Assembly (NCBI RefSeq): GCF_002929805.1
Contig: NZ_PJJM01000079.1
Span: 1-53,460 of the forward strand
Direction: 5' to 3'
Length of the DNA stretch: 53,460 nucleotides
Source: Cryobacterium sp. Y50
Lineage (GTDB): Bacteria; Actinomycetota; Actinomycetes; Actinomycetales; Microbacteriaceae
Both the position numbers and the translations under genes were made by a program. The notes below the pieces were generated by a model. It ran no database searches. It saw only the letters and a program-made list of their open reading frames with translations, and was not told the origin of the DNA. Below are positions 34,307-42,705 of the stretch, piece by piece (position 1 is the stretch's first letter; each line of letters opens with the position of its first letter).

Positions 34307-34976
34307 GGCGATCGTCAAGTTCGATTCAATTCACATCACAAATGTCGAGCGGTTACTACTAGTCGATAGTCGCGATCACGTCCGTTGCTCCGCGCTGCTC
34401 GCCTGGCTTGAGATCCTTTGAAGCGAAAGCCAAAGCGGCCGCAATGCGGTGCTCGTCATTTCGCGATGCCTGGTCACGACACTTCCACAGTACAAAAATC
34501 TGCCAACCGAGAGCAGCAATCGCCGCGAGCGTAAACCACACGTAGTTCCACGACGGTAACGGTAAAGCGCCTGCCCCATTGGCTGTCTGAGGATGATGTC
34601 GTAGGTCGCAGTGGCTACCGCCGCCAGCCAAACGGCCGTCCGGGCTGCCCCGAGCCCGTGCCGGCGCAGGACAGGCAGGTTTGGCAACCGGCGCAGCATG
34701 AGCAGTCGGCAGCGCCGACTTTCGTGCTTACCCGGGCGGGAGTGCCGCACGCTGCAATCGCATTTGGGCACTCAAGATGCAGTGATTTTCCAGACCCGGC
34801 CCGCCCGCGTAGTGGCGGCCACGGTCTCTCGAGCTCCGGCCGACCGTTGTGAAATGGTGAGCGTCTTCTGCCCTCGAAACATTTCTTTGGGTATTCTTTG
34901 GCGGATTTCGCCGACTTAGTGCTTGTAAGCATGATTTTTCTTCGGGAATGTCAGTGGTCGGGTGTTGGGTTGAATC
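34307..34976. other. 670-nt region, possible membrane-protein remnant
   Basis: Minus strand 34359-34690 can be read as AARTAVWLAAVATATYDIIL then, after a frame change near 34560, PSWNYVWFTLAAIAALGWQI, FVLWKCRDQASRNDE and a hydrophilic tail ending at TAG 34359. This looks like the last two TM segments of a small membrane protein with a frameshift. I do not recognise the family. The remainder up to the HNH gene shows nothing. Confidence 0.3.
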
Positions 34977-36944
34977 ATGAGCAACATGGCAGTGGAACTC
35001 ACCCGGGCGGCGGCCACAGTGGCCGCGCTCGGTGGCTCCTGTGCTGAGTTCGCTGGTCTGTCTGAGGCAGAGGTGCTGGCGGCGCGTGGTTCGATCGCTG
35101 ACCTGCTGCGACTGAGTAACACTGCGGCGGCGTTGCTGGCGGGCACGATTGCGCAGCGGTCCCGGCCGGAGCTGGGCCAGTCGGGTTTGGCGGCGCGGCA
35201 TGGGTTTGGCAACCCGACGCTGATGGTGCAGGAGGCCACCGGGCTCAGCCGAGTTGAGGCCGGCCGGCTGGTAGCCGTCGGAGTACTGATGGGCGACACC
35301 GAAACTGCTGAACGCCGCGCGGCAGACGTTGCTCGGGACGTGGAGCGAACTGCCCGAGCTGCTGAAGAGGCTGCAGCGGAGGCTGCTCGCGAGGCGGAGC
35401 GGGCGGCGGTCTGGGCGGTGCTTCACCCGGATCTGCCACCGCTGCCCGTCTTCGTTTCCCGCCCCGTGCTGCCGATCGAACCGATCATCGCGCCAGTACC
35501 GGTGGTGGCGCCGTGGCAGGCGCCAATCGTGCACGCCGTCACTGCCGGCACGTTCTCGCCCGGCGTCGGCGACGCCCTGTTGCGGGGGCTGGGCACCTTA
35601 GATCAGGCGATCACTGCCGAGAAGCTTGCCGCCGCGCTGCGCGTGTTGCTGGTCGAGGCTTCAGGGATGAACACCGAGCAGGCCTACAAACGGGCCAGGC
35701 GCATGCGGGACGACCTGGACGCGGCGGGCATTCTGGCGCGGGAGAAGCAGGCTCGCGATGACACGACCTGGTCGCTGTGGCGGCGCGCCGACGGCATGGT
35801 GACGTTGCACGCGCTCTTTCCGCCGGAGCAGGGGGAAAGGTGGATGGCAACCTACGACGCGCTGACCAGTCCGCGTCGCGGCGGGGTACGGTTCGTCGAC
35901 CCAGAACGAGCCGCCTGGGCGCAGAGTGTGAAGGACGACCCGCGCACCCTCGACCAGATCGCCGCGGATTCCTTCACTCAGCTGCTCAAGCTCGGCGCCG
36001 ACGCCGACCCGAACACTCTGTTCGGCGGTCGCCGCCCAGTGGTGCAGGTCATCGTCACCGAACACGATCGCCCCACCACCCTCCCCGCCCCCTTTTCCTT
36101 CCCCACCCCCAGTGATGACCCCAGCACGCCAGCCCCCGAAACGGCGACCGATGAAGGCCTGCAGGCTGCCGAGACCGTCGAGAGTGGCGAACCGGATGGC
36201 CTTACTGGGACCAACAGGAAAGCGCCGAGCAACGGCCAGACGGGCCGCGAATTGAGCCGAATGACGGGCGAACCGACCAACAGACTGACCGGCGACCTGG
36301 CGGGCGGGCGGATGGTCGAGCGGATGGGCGGGCCGACAACAGCGGTGACCACGGACGCCACACCCAACTCGTCATTTAAATATATCGAAGGCAACCCCGC
36401 ACCGGTGTCGGCGGAAACGATCGACCGGCACCTCTGCGACAGCGGCTACCTCGGCATCCTGTTCGACCAAACCGGACAACCCCTCAACGTCGGGCGCGAC
36501 CAACGCCTCTTCAATCGTGAGCAACGCCGCGCCCTCGCCGTGCGCGACGGAGGATGCCGCTGGCCCGGCTGCGACAAGCCACCCGCCTGGACCGAAACGC
36601 ACCACATCGAAAATTGGATTGACCAGGGACTTTCCGACATTGACCATGCCATTCTTCTTTGCAGTCTGCATCACATGCTGCTCCATAACCGGCATTGGAA
36701 GATCTGGTTTAGCGACTCTTTATATTGGCTGCAACCACCAATCGAAATCGACCCCGAACGGACACTGATCGCCCTACCCAGCAAGAACCCGCTCGTGAAC
36801 AAATCTTTCCACCCTGACCCGCCGACATCCACTCGGATCGTGCCGGGCACCGTTGACAGTCACGAGCCGCGAAATGGCGATCTCGACCGCCTTGATGGAA
36901 ACGACCCGACACCGGGCCACCCGTACCGCGACTACCACAACTAG
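34977..36944 (+). CDS. DUF222-HNH endonuclease (13E12 repeat family)
   Basis: A 655-residue actinobacterial DUF222 protein with a C-terminal HNH nuclease domain: CRWPGCDKPPAWTETHHIEN and LLCSLHHMLLHNRHWKIWF give the zinc cysteines and the catalytic His pair. The N-terminal DUF222 part covers residues about 10-360. Between them lies an unusually long polar linker (about 370-465) rich in Gly, Thr, Glu and Arg, less GC-biased than the rest. These genes occur in many near-copies in actinobacterial genomes and resemble a domesticated or selfish element; no biological role is established. Confidence 0.92.
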   Translation: MSNMAVELTRAAATVAALGGSCAEFAGLSEAEVLAARGSIADLLRLSNTAAALLAGTIAQRSRPELGQSGLAARHGFGNPTLMVQEATGLSRVEAGRLVAVGVLMGDTETAERRAADVARDVERTARAAEEAAAEAAREAERAAVWAVLHPDLPPLPVFVSRPVLPIEPIIAPVPVVAPWQAPIVHAVTAGTFSPGVGDALLRGLGTLDQAITAEKLAAALRVLLVEASGMNTEQAYKRARRMRDDLDAAGILAREKQARDDTTWSLWRRADGMVTLHALFPPEQGERWMATYDALTSPRRGGVRFVDPERAAWAQSVKDDPRTLDQIAADSFTQLLKLGADADPNTLFGGRRPVVQVIVTEHDRPTTLPAPFSFPTPSDDPSTPAPETATDEGLQAAETVESGEPDGLTGTNRKAPSNGQTGRELSRMTGEPTNRLTGDLAGGRMVERMGGPTTAVTTDATPNSSFKYIEGNPAPVSAETIDRHLCDSGYLGILFDQTGQPLNVGRDQRLFNREQRRALAVRDGGCRWPGCDKPPAWTETHHIENWIDQGLSDIDHAILLCSLHHMLLHNRHWKIWFSDSLYWLQPPIEIDPERTLIALPSKNPLVNKSFHPDPPTSTRIVPGTVDSHEPRNGDLDRLDGNDPTPGHPYRDYHN

Positions 36945-37023
36945 CCGCTCGCCCGAACGGCGTGCCTGTGGCGGGCACCGCAGTCGGCTACGCGTAAGGA
37001 GATGGGCACGACCCGATATTGGG

Positions 37024-37176
37024 TCAGTGCGCCACCGCTGCAAGAGTGGCTCCGGCATCGCTGATGAGCAGGTACAGAGAGTGGAGAACTCGCGATAGGG
37101 GCACGAATCCGAACTTGCCGTAGAAGCTTTCTGCGGCTTCATTCAACGCGTGCACGAGCAGCGCGCGCGCCGAGCG
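37024..37176 (-). pseudogene. 3' fragment of a GNAT acetyltransferase gene
   Basis: Minus strand 37176-37024 encodes SARALLVHALNEAAESFYGK, FGFVPLSRVLHSLYLLI and a stop, the C-terminal quarter of a TacT-like GNAT acetyltransferase (ALLVHA.D..A..FY.RFGF). The acetyl-CoA-binding half is absent; the sequence directly upstream belongs to the pirin remnant. Confidence 0.7.
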
Positions 37177-37177
37177 A

Positions 37178-37580
37178 CTAACTACGTGGGCGCAACCGCA
37201 CTGTGGGGAGAATTGGCGGCGGGATCGGGGCGGGCTCGCCCGCGGGAAAGGTACCAAATCGCGGGTCAACGAGGTCACCGTCGGCCGCACCGATCTCGGC
37301 CTGCCACTGGGTTCGGTAGCTGACGATTTCTTCGTGGCTGCGGCCGACGAAGTTTTACCACATCAGAATCTGTTCACCGAGTGGTTCGCCACCGATGAGC
37401 AGCAGACGCACGGGATCGGCTCCAGCGACCAGGGTGAGCGACGACCGACCGCCGGGGTGTAAGCGAGGTGGTCCTTCGCCACACGCGTGCCGACCAGAAA
37501 GAGCACCCCCACGTCGACCAGAACGCCATGCTCAAACGCTGGGTCGATCTCGAGGGTGAGCCGCACATCCGCTTCGAGGA
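37178..37580 (-). pseudogene. pirin C-terminal fragment with nonsense and frameshift
   Basis: Minus strand from about 37580: EADVRLTLEIDPAFEHGVLV, VAKDHLAYTP, then (after a +1 shift at about 37459) SSLTLVAGADPVRLLLIGGE, PLGEQILMW-stop-NFVGRS, HEEIVSYRTQWQAEIGAADG, DPRFGTFPAGEPAPIPPPIL and a natural TAG at 37178. This is the second cupin of a pirin-like protein. The usual MWWNF has TGG changed to TAA. The first cupin (metal-binding HxH) is missing, and the break coincides with the break in the divergent FBP gene. Confidence 0.8.
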
Positions 37581-37585
37581 GAATT

Positions 37586-37830
37586 TCGACGCCGTGCAGC
37601 TGCCCAACGATGTGGCGTTCTTCAGTTCCAAACGGGCCGGGCAGGCTGGGCGAAACGGCGACACGATCGGTATTCTCGCCTGCGCCAACTTCGAGTGCTC
37701 GGCGAACGTGCGCAACCTCCCTTCGGTCGCCTACATTGGCTTCGACGTGGAGGCCGCGCGCCAGCAGCGCATCGAAGCGCTGGGCCAGCATGTGCGCAAG
37801 TTCCTCCAAGACGTGCGCGACGGGAGCTAA
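37586..37830 (+). pseudogene. 3' half of an FBP (FusB-like) domain gene
   Basis: Plus strand VQLPNDVAFFSSKRAGQAGR, NGDTIGILACANFECSANVR, VAYIGFDVEAARQQRIEALG to the stop at 37830 match the C-terminal treble-clef zinc domain of actinobacterial FBP-domain proteins, relatives of the FusB elongation-factor-G binding proteins. The N-terminal four-helix half is missing and so is the first zinc cysteine pair (WC.DVQLPNDV in relatives). The frame is open upstream to 37468, but that sequence is the antisense of the pirin fragment, so any product would be chimeric. Confidence 0.7.
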
Positions 37831-37835
37831 AAGCC

Positions 37836-37857
37836 AGCGGATGGTGCAGCATCCGCT
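37836..37857. terminator. hairpin between convergent genes
   Basis: AGCGGATG-N6-CATCCGCT, an 8-bp perfect stem, preceded by TAAAA and followed by TTATAT. It lies between the FBP fragment and the stop of the MFS gene. A weak bidirectional terminator is plausible; the T tract is short. Confidence 0.45.
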
Positions 37858-39131
37858 TATATGGTGCGGGCGTCAGCGGGGTCTTTCTGGCGGCGGCTGG
37901 CCAGAAGGAGCGGCAGACCGATGAGCTCGACCACGGCGCCGATCACGAGCGAGGTGCCGTAGCCCTGCAGGTCGGCCGCGCGACCGAGGGCCGGCTGGAT
38001 GAACACTCCACCAAGGCTGCCGAACAGCGAGTCGAACGACAGCACGGTCGCGCGCTGCTTTGACGGGATCATGTCGTTGAGATACGCCTGCCGCACCGGC
38101 CCGACGACGGCGAACACGAAGCCCCAGACCACGAGCAGAACGATGGCCAGCCAGAACAAGCTGTTCAGGCCGAGGGCCACCAGCGTGCCGATACTGATGA
38201 TTACCGCTACCAACACCACGCTGGTGCGTTTGGCGAACAGTGAGCGGATGCGCGGCGCCAGCAGTCCGCCCGCCACCTGCGCCAGGGACAGCACGGCCGC
38301 GGCCAACCCGGCAATGGAATACGCGGTCGGGTCGCCGTACAACTCGAGTAGGTAGGGCTGCAGCGCGTAGAAGGCATAGATTCCGACACCGCCGACGAAC
38401 GGCGCCGAGAGGATCATATAGCGCACCGAACGCCTTTTCAGGCCGTGCTCGATCGACTGACTGAGCACGTTGCGGATCGCTTTCAGTGGGCCGGCGGAGC
38501 GATCCGGAGTAAAACCGAGGTCTTTCATAACAATGAACGCGAACACGAACATCAGCATGAGCACCCCGGCACGCACCAGGAACGGCATACCCAGGTCTGT
38601 CACCTGGGCGATCACCCCGCCGAGCACGGAGCCGGAGAACATGGCGATTCCGGTCACCACGAGGCCCCGGCCAAACACGGCCTCGAGGCTGCCGGTGTAC
38701 CCGGTCGCGGCGAGGGCATCAACCAGCCAGGCTTCGACGGCGCCGGAGAAAAAGGTGAAGCCGAGTCCGAGCAGCACCGACACGAGCGCCCACCAGACGA
38801 ACGGCGCCTGCCAGAGCCACAGCATCCAGTACAGCCCGGTCGTGACCGACAGGGTGATGGTGCCGAGCAGATAGGACGCCTTGCGCCCGACCGTGTCGGC
38901 GACCACCCCGGTCGGAATCTCGAAGATCACCATGCCCACGGTGAAGAACGCGTTGGCGGCAAAGGCCTCGAAGTTCGACAGTCCAGCGTCGAGCAGAAAC
39001 AGCGTGTTGATGCCCCAGATGAACGAGGCCGCGAGCGTATTCCCGAGCATCAGGGTGAGGTAGACGCGCTGCACACGCCGGGCCGCCGGGTTCACAACCC
39101 GCACCCAACGCTGCATGTATTCACAGAGCAA
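37857..39131 (-). CDS. MFS transporter
   Basis: A 424-residue 12-TM major facilitator protein. Visible: VYLTLMLGNTLAASFIWGIN, TVGMVIFEIPTGVVADTVGR (the MFS motif A), FSGAVEAWLVDALAATGYTG, and a second half from about 225 with PFVGGVGIYAFYALQPYLLE. Similar proteins export drugs or metabolites. The first codon is uncertain: TTG 39131 and ATG 39116 lack a clear ribosome binding site. The upstream DNA (39216-39360) has a remarkable set of hairpins that would be in its 5' leader. Confidence 0.88.
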   Translation of the reverse strand: MLCEYMQRWVRVVNPAARRVQRVYLTLMLGNTLAASFIWGINTLFLLDAGLSNFEAFAANAFFTVGMVIFEIPTGVVADTVGRKASYLLGTITLSVTTGLYWMLWLWQAPFVWWALVSVLLGLGFTFFSGAVEAWLVDALAATGYTGSLEAVFGRGLVVTGIAMFSGSVLGGVIAQVTDLGMPFLVRAGVLMLMFVFAFIVMKDLGFTPDRSAGPLKAIRNVLSQSIEHGLKRRSVRYMILSAPFVGGVGIYAFYALQPYLLELYGDPTAYSIAGLAAAVLSLAQVAGGLLAPRIRSLFAKRTSVVLVAVIISIGTLVALGLNSLFWLAIVLLVVWGFVFAVVGPVRQAYLNDMIPSKQRATVLSFDSLFGSLGGVFIQPALGRAADLQGYGTSLVIGAVVELIGLPLLLASRRQKDPADARTI

Positions 39132-39586
39132 TCATCAACCCACACAGCGCGGATGGCTAGCCAGCTCACGACCTGCAACCGATCGGCCTCGCGTATTTGA
39201 CCACAGGAATGCTCGACCCGCTGAGAGCGGGTGGATAGCCCGCTATCCGAGGCAGCCGCCGGACAGAGTCCGGGGCGATCGGGCTCGGCGGGAAAGCATC
39301 AGAAAGGCAATGGTCTCCATTTCCGAGTCTGAACATCTCCTGGAAATGCTGGATGGAGACATCCGATTCGGTGCAGCGGGTAGCAAACCGGTGTCTCACG
39401 GCGTGCGATCCATCGCGCAGTGTGGTGTGGGCGCAGTCGGCCGCCGTGGGCGTGGAGGTGCTTATGCGAGTGTTTCTGTGGTCATTCAGATGCCCGGGTT
39501 TCAGGTTTAGCGCCGCGAACCCAGGTCGCGAATGATGAGGAGCGTCCACCGCTCACCGACGGTAGCGGCGGGCGTCTTCCCCAGAC
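39132..39586. other. 455-nt region without a gene, rich in hairpins
   Basis: Four inverted repeats in 150 nt: ACCCGCT-GAG-AGCGGGT (39216-39232), GGATAGC-CC-GCTATCC (39233-39248), CCGGAC-AGA-GTCCGG (39259-39273), and a longer imperfect hairpin with GTCTCCA/TGGAGAC outside (39313-39319, 39354-39360) and TTTCC/GGAAA inside (39320-39324, 39342-39346). No reading frame here has a recognisable product. Either a structured leader of the MFS gene or an independent small RNA. Confidence 0.5.
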
Positions 39587-40030
39587 TCAGGCGTTCGTGG
39601 GATGCTCGGCCAGGTACGCTGCCGGCCCCTTTTCGGAAGCCACCGGATCCATCCATAGGGCGCTGAACTCGTTGCCGTCGGGGTCCTGAAAGTCGCGCGC
39701 GTACATAAAACCGTAGTCCTGGGCCACGCGAGGCTCGGAAGCGCCCGCGGCGAGCGCTTTGTCGAGCATGGCGTCGACGGCTTCGCGGGAGTCCCGGCTG
39801 AACGCGGTCTGCGTCATCATCGAGGTACTGGGGTCGGCGATCGGCTTGTCGGTGAAGGTGGCGAAGAAGTCTCTGGTGAGCACCATGAGGTAGAGGTTAT
39901 CGTCGATCACGATGCAGGCGGCGTTCTCATCGGTGAACGCCGGGTTGATCGTCCAACCGAGCCCCTCGAAGAATGCTTTCGAGCGTTCGAGGTCGCTCGT
40001 GGCGAGATTGACGAAGATGCTGGTAACCAT
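39587..40030 (-). CDS. VOC family protein
   Basis: A 147-residue glyoxalase-like protein: TSIFVNLATSDLERSKAFFE, GLGWTINPAFTDENAACIVI, RDFQDPDGNEFSALWMDPV. This is the PhnB/At5g48480-like subgroup often called extradiol dioxygenase. Start ATG 40030 has AGGAGT upstream; the frame is open to 40126. Divergent from the flavin hydroxylase across the dyad at 40201-40229, so the pair may be co-regulated in aromatic catabolism or detoxification (inference). Confidence 0.87.
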   Translation of the reverse strand: MVTSIFVNLATSDLERSKAFFEGLGWTINPAFTDENAACIVIDDNLYLMVLTRDFFATFTDKPIADPSTSMMTQTAFSRDSREAVDAMLDKALAAGASEPRVAQDYGFMYARDFQDPDGNEFSALWMDPVASEKGPAAYLAEHPTNA

Positions 40031-40167
40031 GGTGACTCCTTTATCGGTCGAGGGTGGCCCGAAAAAATACGGGCTCATTCCTATGCTTTCAACAACCAGC
40101 GCTGTGTCAAGAGTGGAGTTGGTCACCGGGTAAGCCAGCCTTGAACAGATGCTGTCAGGGCGCCTTG

Positions 40168-40229
40168 TGAATCAACCGATGTCATATATGATTCATAAAG
40201 CGATAATAGAACAGTGCGTTCTATTATCG
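40168..40229. promoter_or_regulatory. operator region of the flavin hydroxylase
   Basis: A perfect 12-bp inverted repeat CGATAATAGAAC-N5-GTTCTATTATCG occupies 40201-40229. Just upstream a second dyad TGAATCA (40168-40174) / TGATTCA (40189-40195) encloses the palindrome TCATATATGA (40182-40191). Both lie between the VOC gene and the hydroxylase. The size and symmetry suit an IclR-, MarR- or TetR-type regulator, but no regulator gene is adjacent. Confidence 0.75.
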
Positions 40230-40260
40230 AACGGTGACACAATCGCCACGCGAGACCACA

Positions 40261-40298
40261 CCGAGGAACCACTCCGAGGAACCACTCCGAGGAACCAC
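40261..40298. repeat. 13-bp tandem repeat in the hydroxylase leader
   Basis: CCGAGGAACCACT occurs at 40261 and 40274, with a partial third copy from 40287. Each copy holds GAGGA, a ribosome-binding-site-like core, ahead of the real site GAGGAAG at 40309-40315. Confidence 0.9.
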
Positions 40299-40317
40299 AC
40301 AGAGAAGTGAGGAAGCC

Positions 40318-42189
40318 GTGCAGTTTCACCACCACGGATACGTGTCCACCGATCCCCGCGTTCAGAACGCCGCCGGGGTCGGCATCGATCGACCCGACGA
40401 ACTGCCCGACAGCGTCGACGTTCTCATCGTCGGAACGGGCCCGGCCGGCATGATCACGGCCGCCCAACTCTCCCAGTTTCCAGGCATCACGACCCGCATC
40501 GTCGAACGCCGCGGCGAGCGCCTGGCGATCGGCCAGGCCGACGGAATCCAGGCCCGCAGCGTCGAAACCTTTCAGGCCTTCGGTTTCGCCGAGCGCATCA
40601 TCGCCGAGGCCTACCGCATCACCGAGATGGCCTTCTGGAAACCCGACCCCACTAACCCGGCAAACATCATCCGCACGGCCCGTGCTATCGATGACCCCAC
40701 CGGCATCAGCGAGTTTCCGCACCTCATCGTCAACCAGGCGCGCGTCCTGGACTATTTCGCCGAGGTGATGGCCAATGCGCCCACCCGCATGACACCCGAC
40801 TTCGGATTCGAGTTTCTCCGCCTGGTAAACACCAATGAAGGTGATTATCCCGTCACCGTGACACTCGTGCACACGACCGGCGAGAAGCAAGGCCAGGAAT
40901 GCATCGTGCACGCCAAGTACGTCGTCGGCGCCGACGGTGCCCGCAGCGCCGTGCGTGATTCGATCGGCTGCACCCTTGCCGGTGACCAGGCCTTTCACGC
41001 CTGGGGCGTCATGGACGTGCTCGCCGTCACCGATTTTCCCGACATTCGCACCAAGTGCGCCATCCAGTCCGGAACCGGCGGCAGCATCCTGCACATTCCG
41101 AGGGAGGGCGGCTACCTGTTTCGCATGTACGTCGACCTCGGCGAAGTCGCTCCGGACGACAATGGCGCCGTGCGCCAGACCTCGATGGAGCAGATCATCG
41201 CGAAGGCGAACGCCATTCTGCACCCCTACACGCTCGACGTGAAAAACGTCGCCTGGCACAGCGTGTACGAGGTTGCCCACCGGCTCACCGACCGCTTCGA
41301 CGATGTGCTGTCGGCGGAGATCGGCATCCGCTCGCCGCGTGTTTTCATTCTGGGTGACGCCTGCCACACGCACAGCGCCAAGGCCGGCCAGGGCATGAAC
41401 GTCTCGATGCAGGACGGCTTCAACCTGGGCTGGAAGCTCGCCTACGTGCTCGACGGGCGTAGCCCCGACAGCCTGCTCGGCACTTACTCGGCAGAACGCC
41501 AGATCATCGCCAAGAACCTGATCGACTTCGACAAGGAGTGGTCTTCGCTCATTGCTGCAAAGCCGGAAGACCTCAAGGTGCCGCTCGAGGAGTTCTACAC
41601 GCAGACGGCAGAGTTTCCGGCCGGCTTCATGACCCAGTATCCGCCGTCGATGCTGATCGGCGAGGCGACCCACCAGTCGCTCGCGACCGGGTTTCCGATC
41701 GGTAAGCGCTTCAAGTCCGCCTCGGTGGTGCGCGTCGGTGACGCCAACCAGGTCGAACTTGGCCACCACCACCGCGCCGACGGCCGCTGGCGCATCTACG
41801 CGTTTGCCGACGCCGCCTCCGTTGAACTAGCTACATGGGCAGAGTGGATGCGCACGGCTGGCGACTCGCCGCTGCTCGCCCACACCCCCGCCGGCACGGA
41901 CATCGACAGCGTCTTCGACATCAAGGTGGTCTACCAGCAGGCCCACGCCGAGGTCGACATCAGCCGGGTTTCCGAGGTTTTCTTACCCAAAACCGGCCCG
42001 TTCGGGTTGATCGACTACGAAAAGCTCTATGCCACCGATCCAGAACACGACATCTACTCCCTGCGCGGAATCAGCCGCGACGGTGCCATCGTCGTCGTGC
42101 GCCCCGACCAGTACGTCGCGAACGTGCTGCCGCTGACGGCGACCGACGAGCTCGCGGTGTATTTTCGGCAGATGCTGCTCGTGCGGTAG
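40318..42189 (+). CDS. FAD-dependent aromatic hydroxylase (3-hydroxybenzoate 4-monooxygenase / phenol 2-monooxygenase type)
   Basis: A 623-residue class A flavin monooxygenase. Visible: FAD motif VDVLIVGTGPAGMITAAQLS, RIVERRGERLAIGQADGIQARSVE-like substrate region, EFPHLIVNQARVLDYFAEVM, AKYVVGADGARSAVRDSIG, GVMDVLAVTDFPDIRTK, FILGDACHTHSAKAGQGMN, and the C-terminal thioredoxin-like domain. Sequence agrees best, from memory, with Comamonas MobA (3-hydroxybenzoate 4-hydroxylase) rather than simple phenol hydroxylase. The start is GTG 40318 with GAGGAAG 3-5 nt upstream; an ATG at 40234 would translate the repeat. No ring-cleavage genes follow. Confidence 0.9.
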   Translation: MQFHHHGYVSTDPRVQNAAGVGIDRPDELPDSVDVLIVGTGPAGMITAAQLSQFPGITTRIVERRGERLAIGQADGIQARSVETFQAFGFAERIIAEAYRITEMAFWKPDPTNPANIIRTARAIDDPTGISEFPHLIVNQARVLDYFAEVMANAPTRMTPDFGFEFLRLVNTNEGDYPVTVTLVHTTGEKQGQECIVHAKYVVGADGARSAVRDSIGCTLAGDQAFHAWGVMDVLAVTDFPDIRTKCAIQSGTGGSILHIPREGGYLFRMYVDLGEVAPDDNGAVRQTSMEQIIAKANAILHPYTLDVKNVAWHSVYEVAHRLTDRFDDVLSAEIGIRSPRVFILGDACHTHSAKAGQGMNVSMQDGFNLGWKLAYVLDGRSPDSLLGTYSAERQIIAKNLIDFDKEWSSLIAAKPEDLKVPLEEFYTQTAEFPAGFMTQYPPSMLIGEATHQSLATGFPIGKRFKSASVVRVGDANQVELGHHHRADGRWRIYAFADAASVELATWAEWMRTAGDSPLLAHTPAGTDIDSVFDIKVVYQQAHAEVDISRVSEVFLPKTGPFGLIDYEKLYATDPEHDIYSLRGISRDGAIVVVRPDQYVANVLPLTATDELAVYFRQMLLVR

Positions 42190-42259
42190 CCGCTTCGAGC
42201 GGATGCCGCTGCGTCAAGCGGCAGCTTTCTCTGCGAGCGGATGCCACCGCGTCGCCGGC

Positions 42260-42682
42260 CTACTCCGCCGACGGCCGCTGGCGGTTCTGCTTCGTGGCTG
42301 AGCGCTGCTGTTTGACGGCGAGGTGCCGCCGGGCTGAGCCTTTGGTGGGTTTGGTCGCGCGGCGGGCGGGTGGTTTCGCAGCCAGCCCCGCGGTCACCAG
42401 GTCGGCGAGCTTCCGCAGGGCGATCTCGCGGTTGCGCAGCTGGGAACGCTGCTCGCTCGCGGCGATGGTGACCACCCCGGAAACGAGACGGTGCCCGAGG
42501 CGAGTTTGCAGCAGCATCCGCTCGTCATCGGAAAGAACGGTCGATTCGGCCACGTTCCAGGACAGCTCGACGCGACTGTCGGAGGTGTTGACGTGCTGGC
42601 CGCCCGGGCCTGACGACCGCGAGAAGCGCCAGCCCAGTTCGCTCTCGGGAATGGTGAGCGCCGGCGACACCTCAAGATCCAT
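42260..42682 (-). CDS. arfB: alternative ribosome-rescue factor / peptidyl-tRNA hydrolase
   Basis: A 140-residue release-factor-like protein that frees stalled ribosomes. The catalytic GGQ lies in SSGPGGQHVNTSDSRVELSW, and a basic tail (KPPARRATKPTKGSARRHLA ... KQQRSATKQNR) is the part that enters the empty mRNA channel. Length matches E. coli YaeJ. Single gene, separated by about 20 nt from the SCO1664-type gene upstream, so possibly the last gene of that transcript. Confidence 0.92.
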   Translation of the reverse strand: MDLEVSPALTIPESELGWRFSRSSGPGGQHVNTSDSRVELSWNVAESTVLSDDERMLLQTRLGHRLVSGVVTIAASEQRSQLRNREIALRKLADLVTAGLAAKPPARRATKPTKGSARRHLAVKQQRSATKQNRQRPSAE

Positions 42683-42705
42683 GCGTCAAGCGTCCCACAG
42701 ATGAC

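Noticed and set aside
34615..34932. Cys-rich minus-strand frame (CSCCAGCQTCLSCAGTG)
   Set aside because: The cysteines come from GCA/TGC-rich DNA in a frame without coding bias; it overlaps the possible membrane-protein remnant read in another frame.
34977..36944. DUF222-HNH gene as part of a defence or restriction system
   Set aside because: The family is abundant and solitary in actinobacteria, and no methylase or other defence partner is nearby.
39166..39549. 127-codon minus-strand frame in the hairpin region
   Set aside because: Composition is irregular, no ribosome binding site and no similarity; it overlaps the inverted repeats, which explain the sequence better.
40123..41772. 549-codon open frame antisense to the flavin hydroxylase
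   Set aside because: Codon bias belongs to the sense gene; the antisense protein has no recognisable family. Long antisense frames are expected at this GC content.
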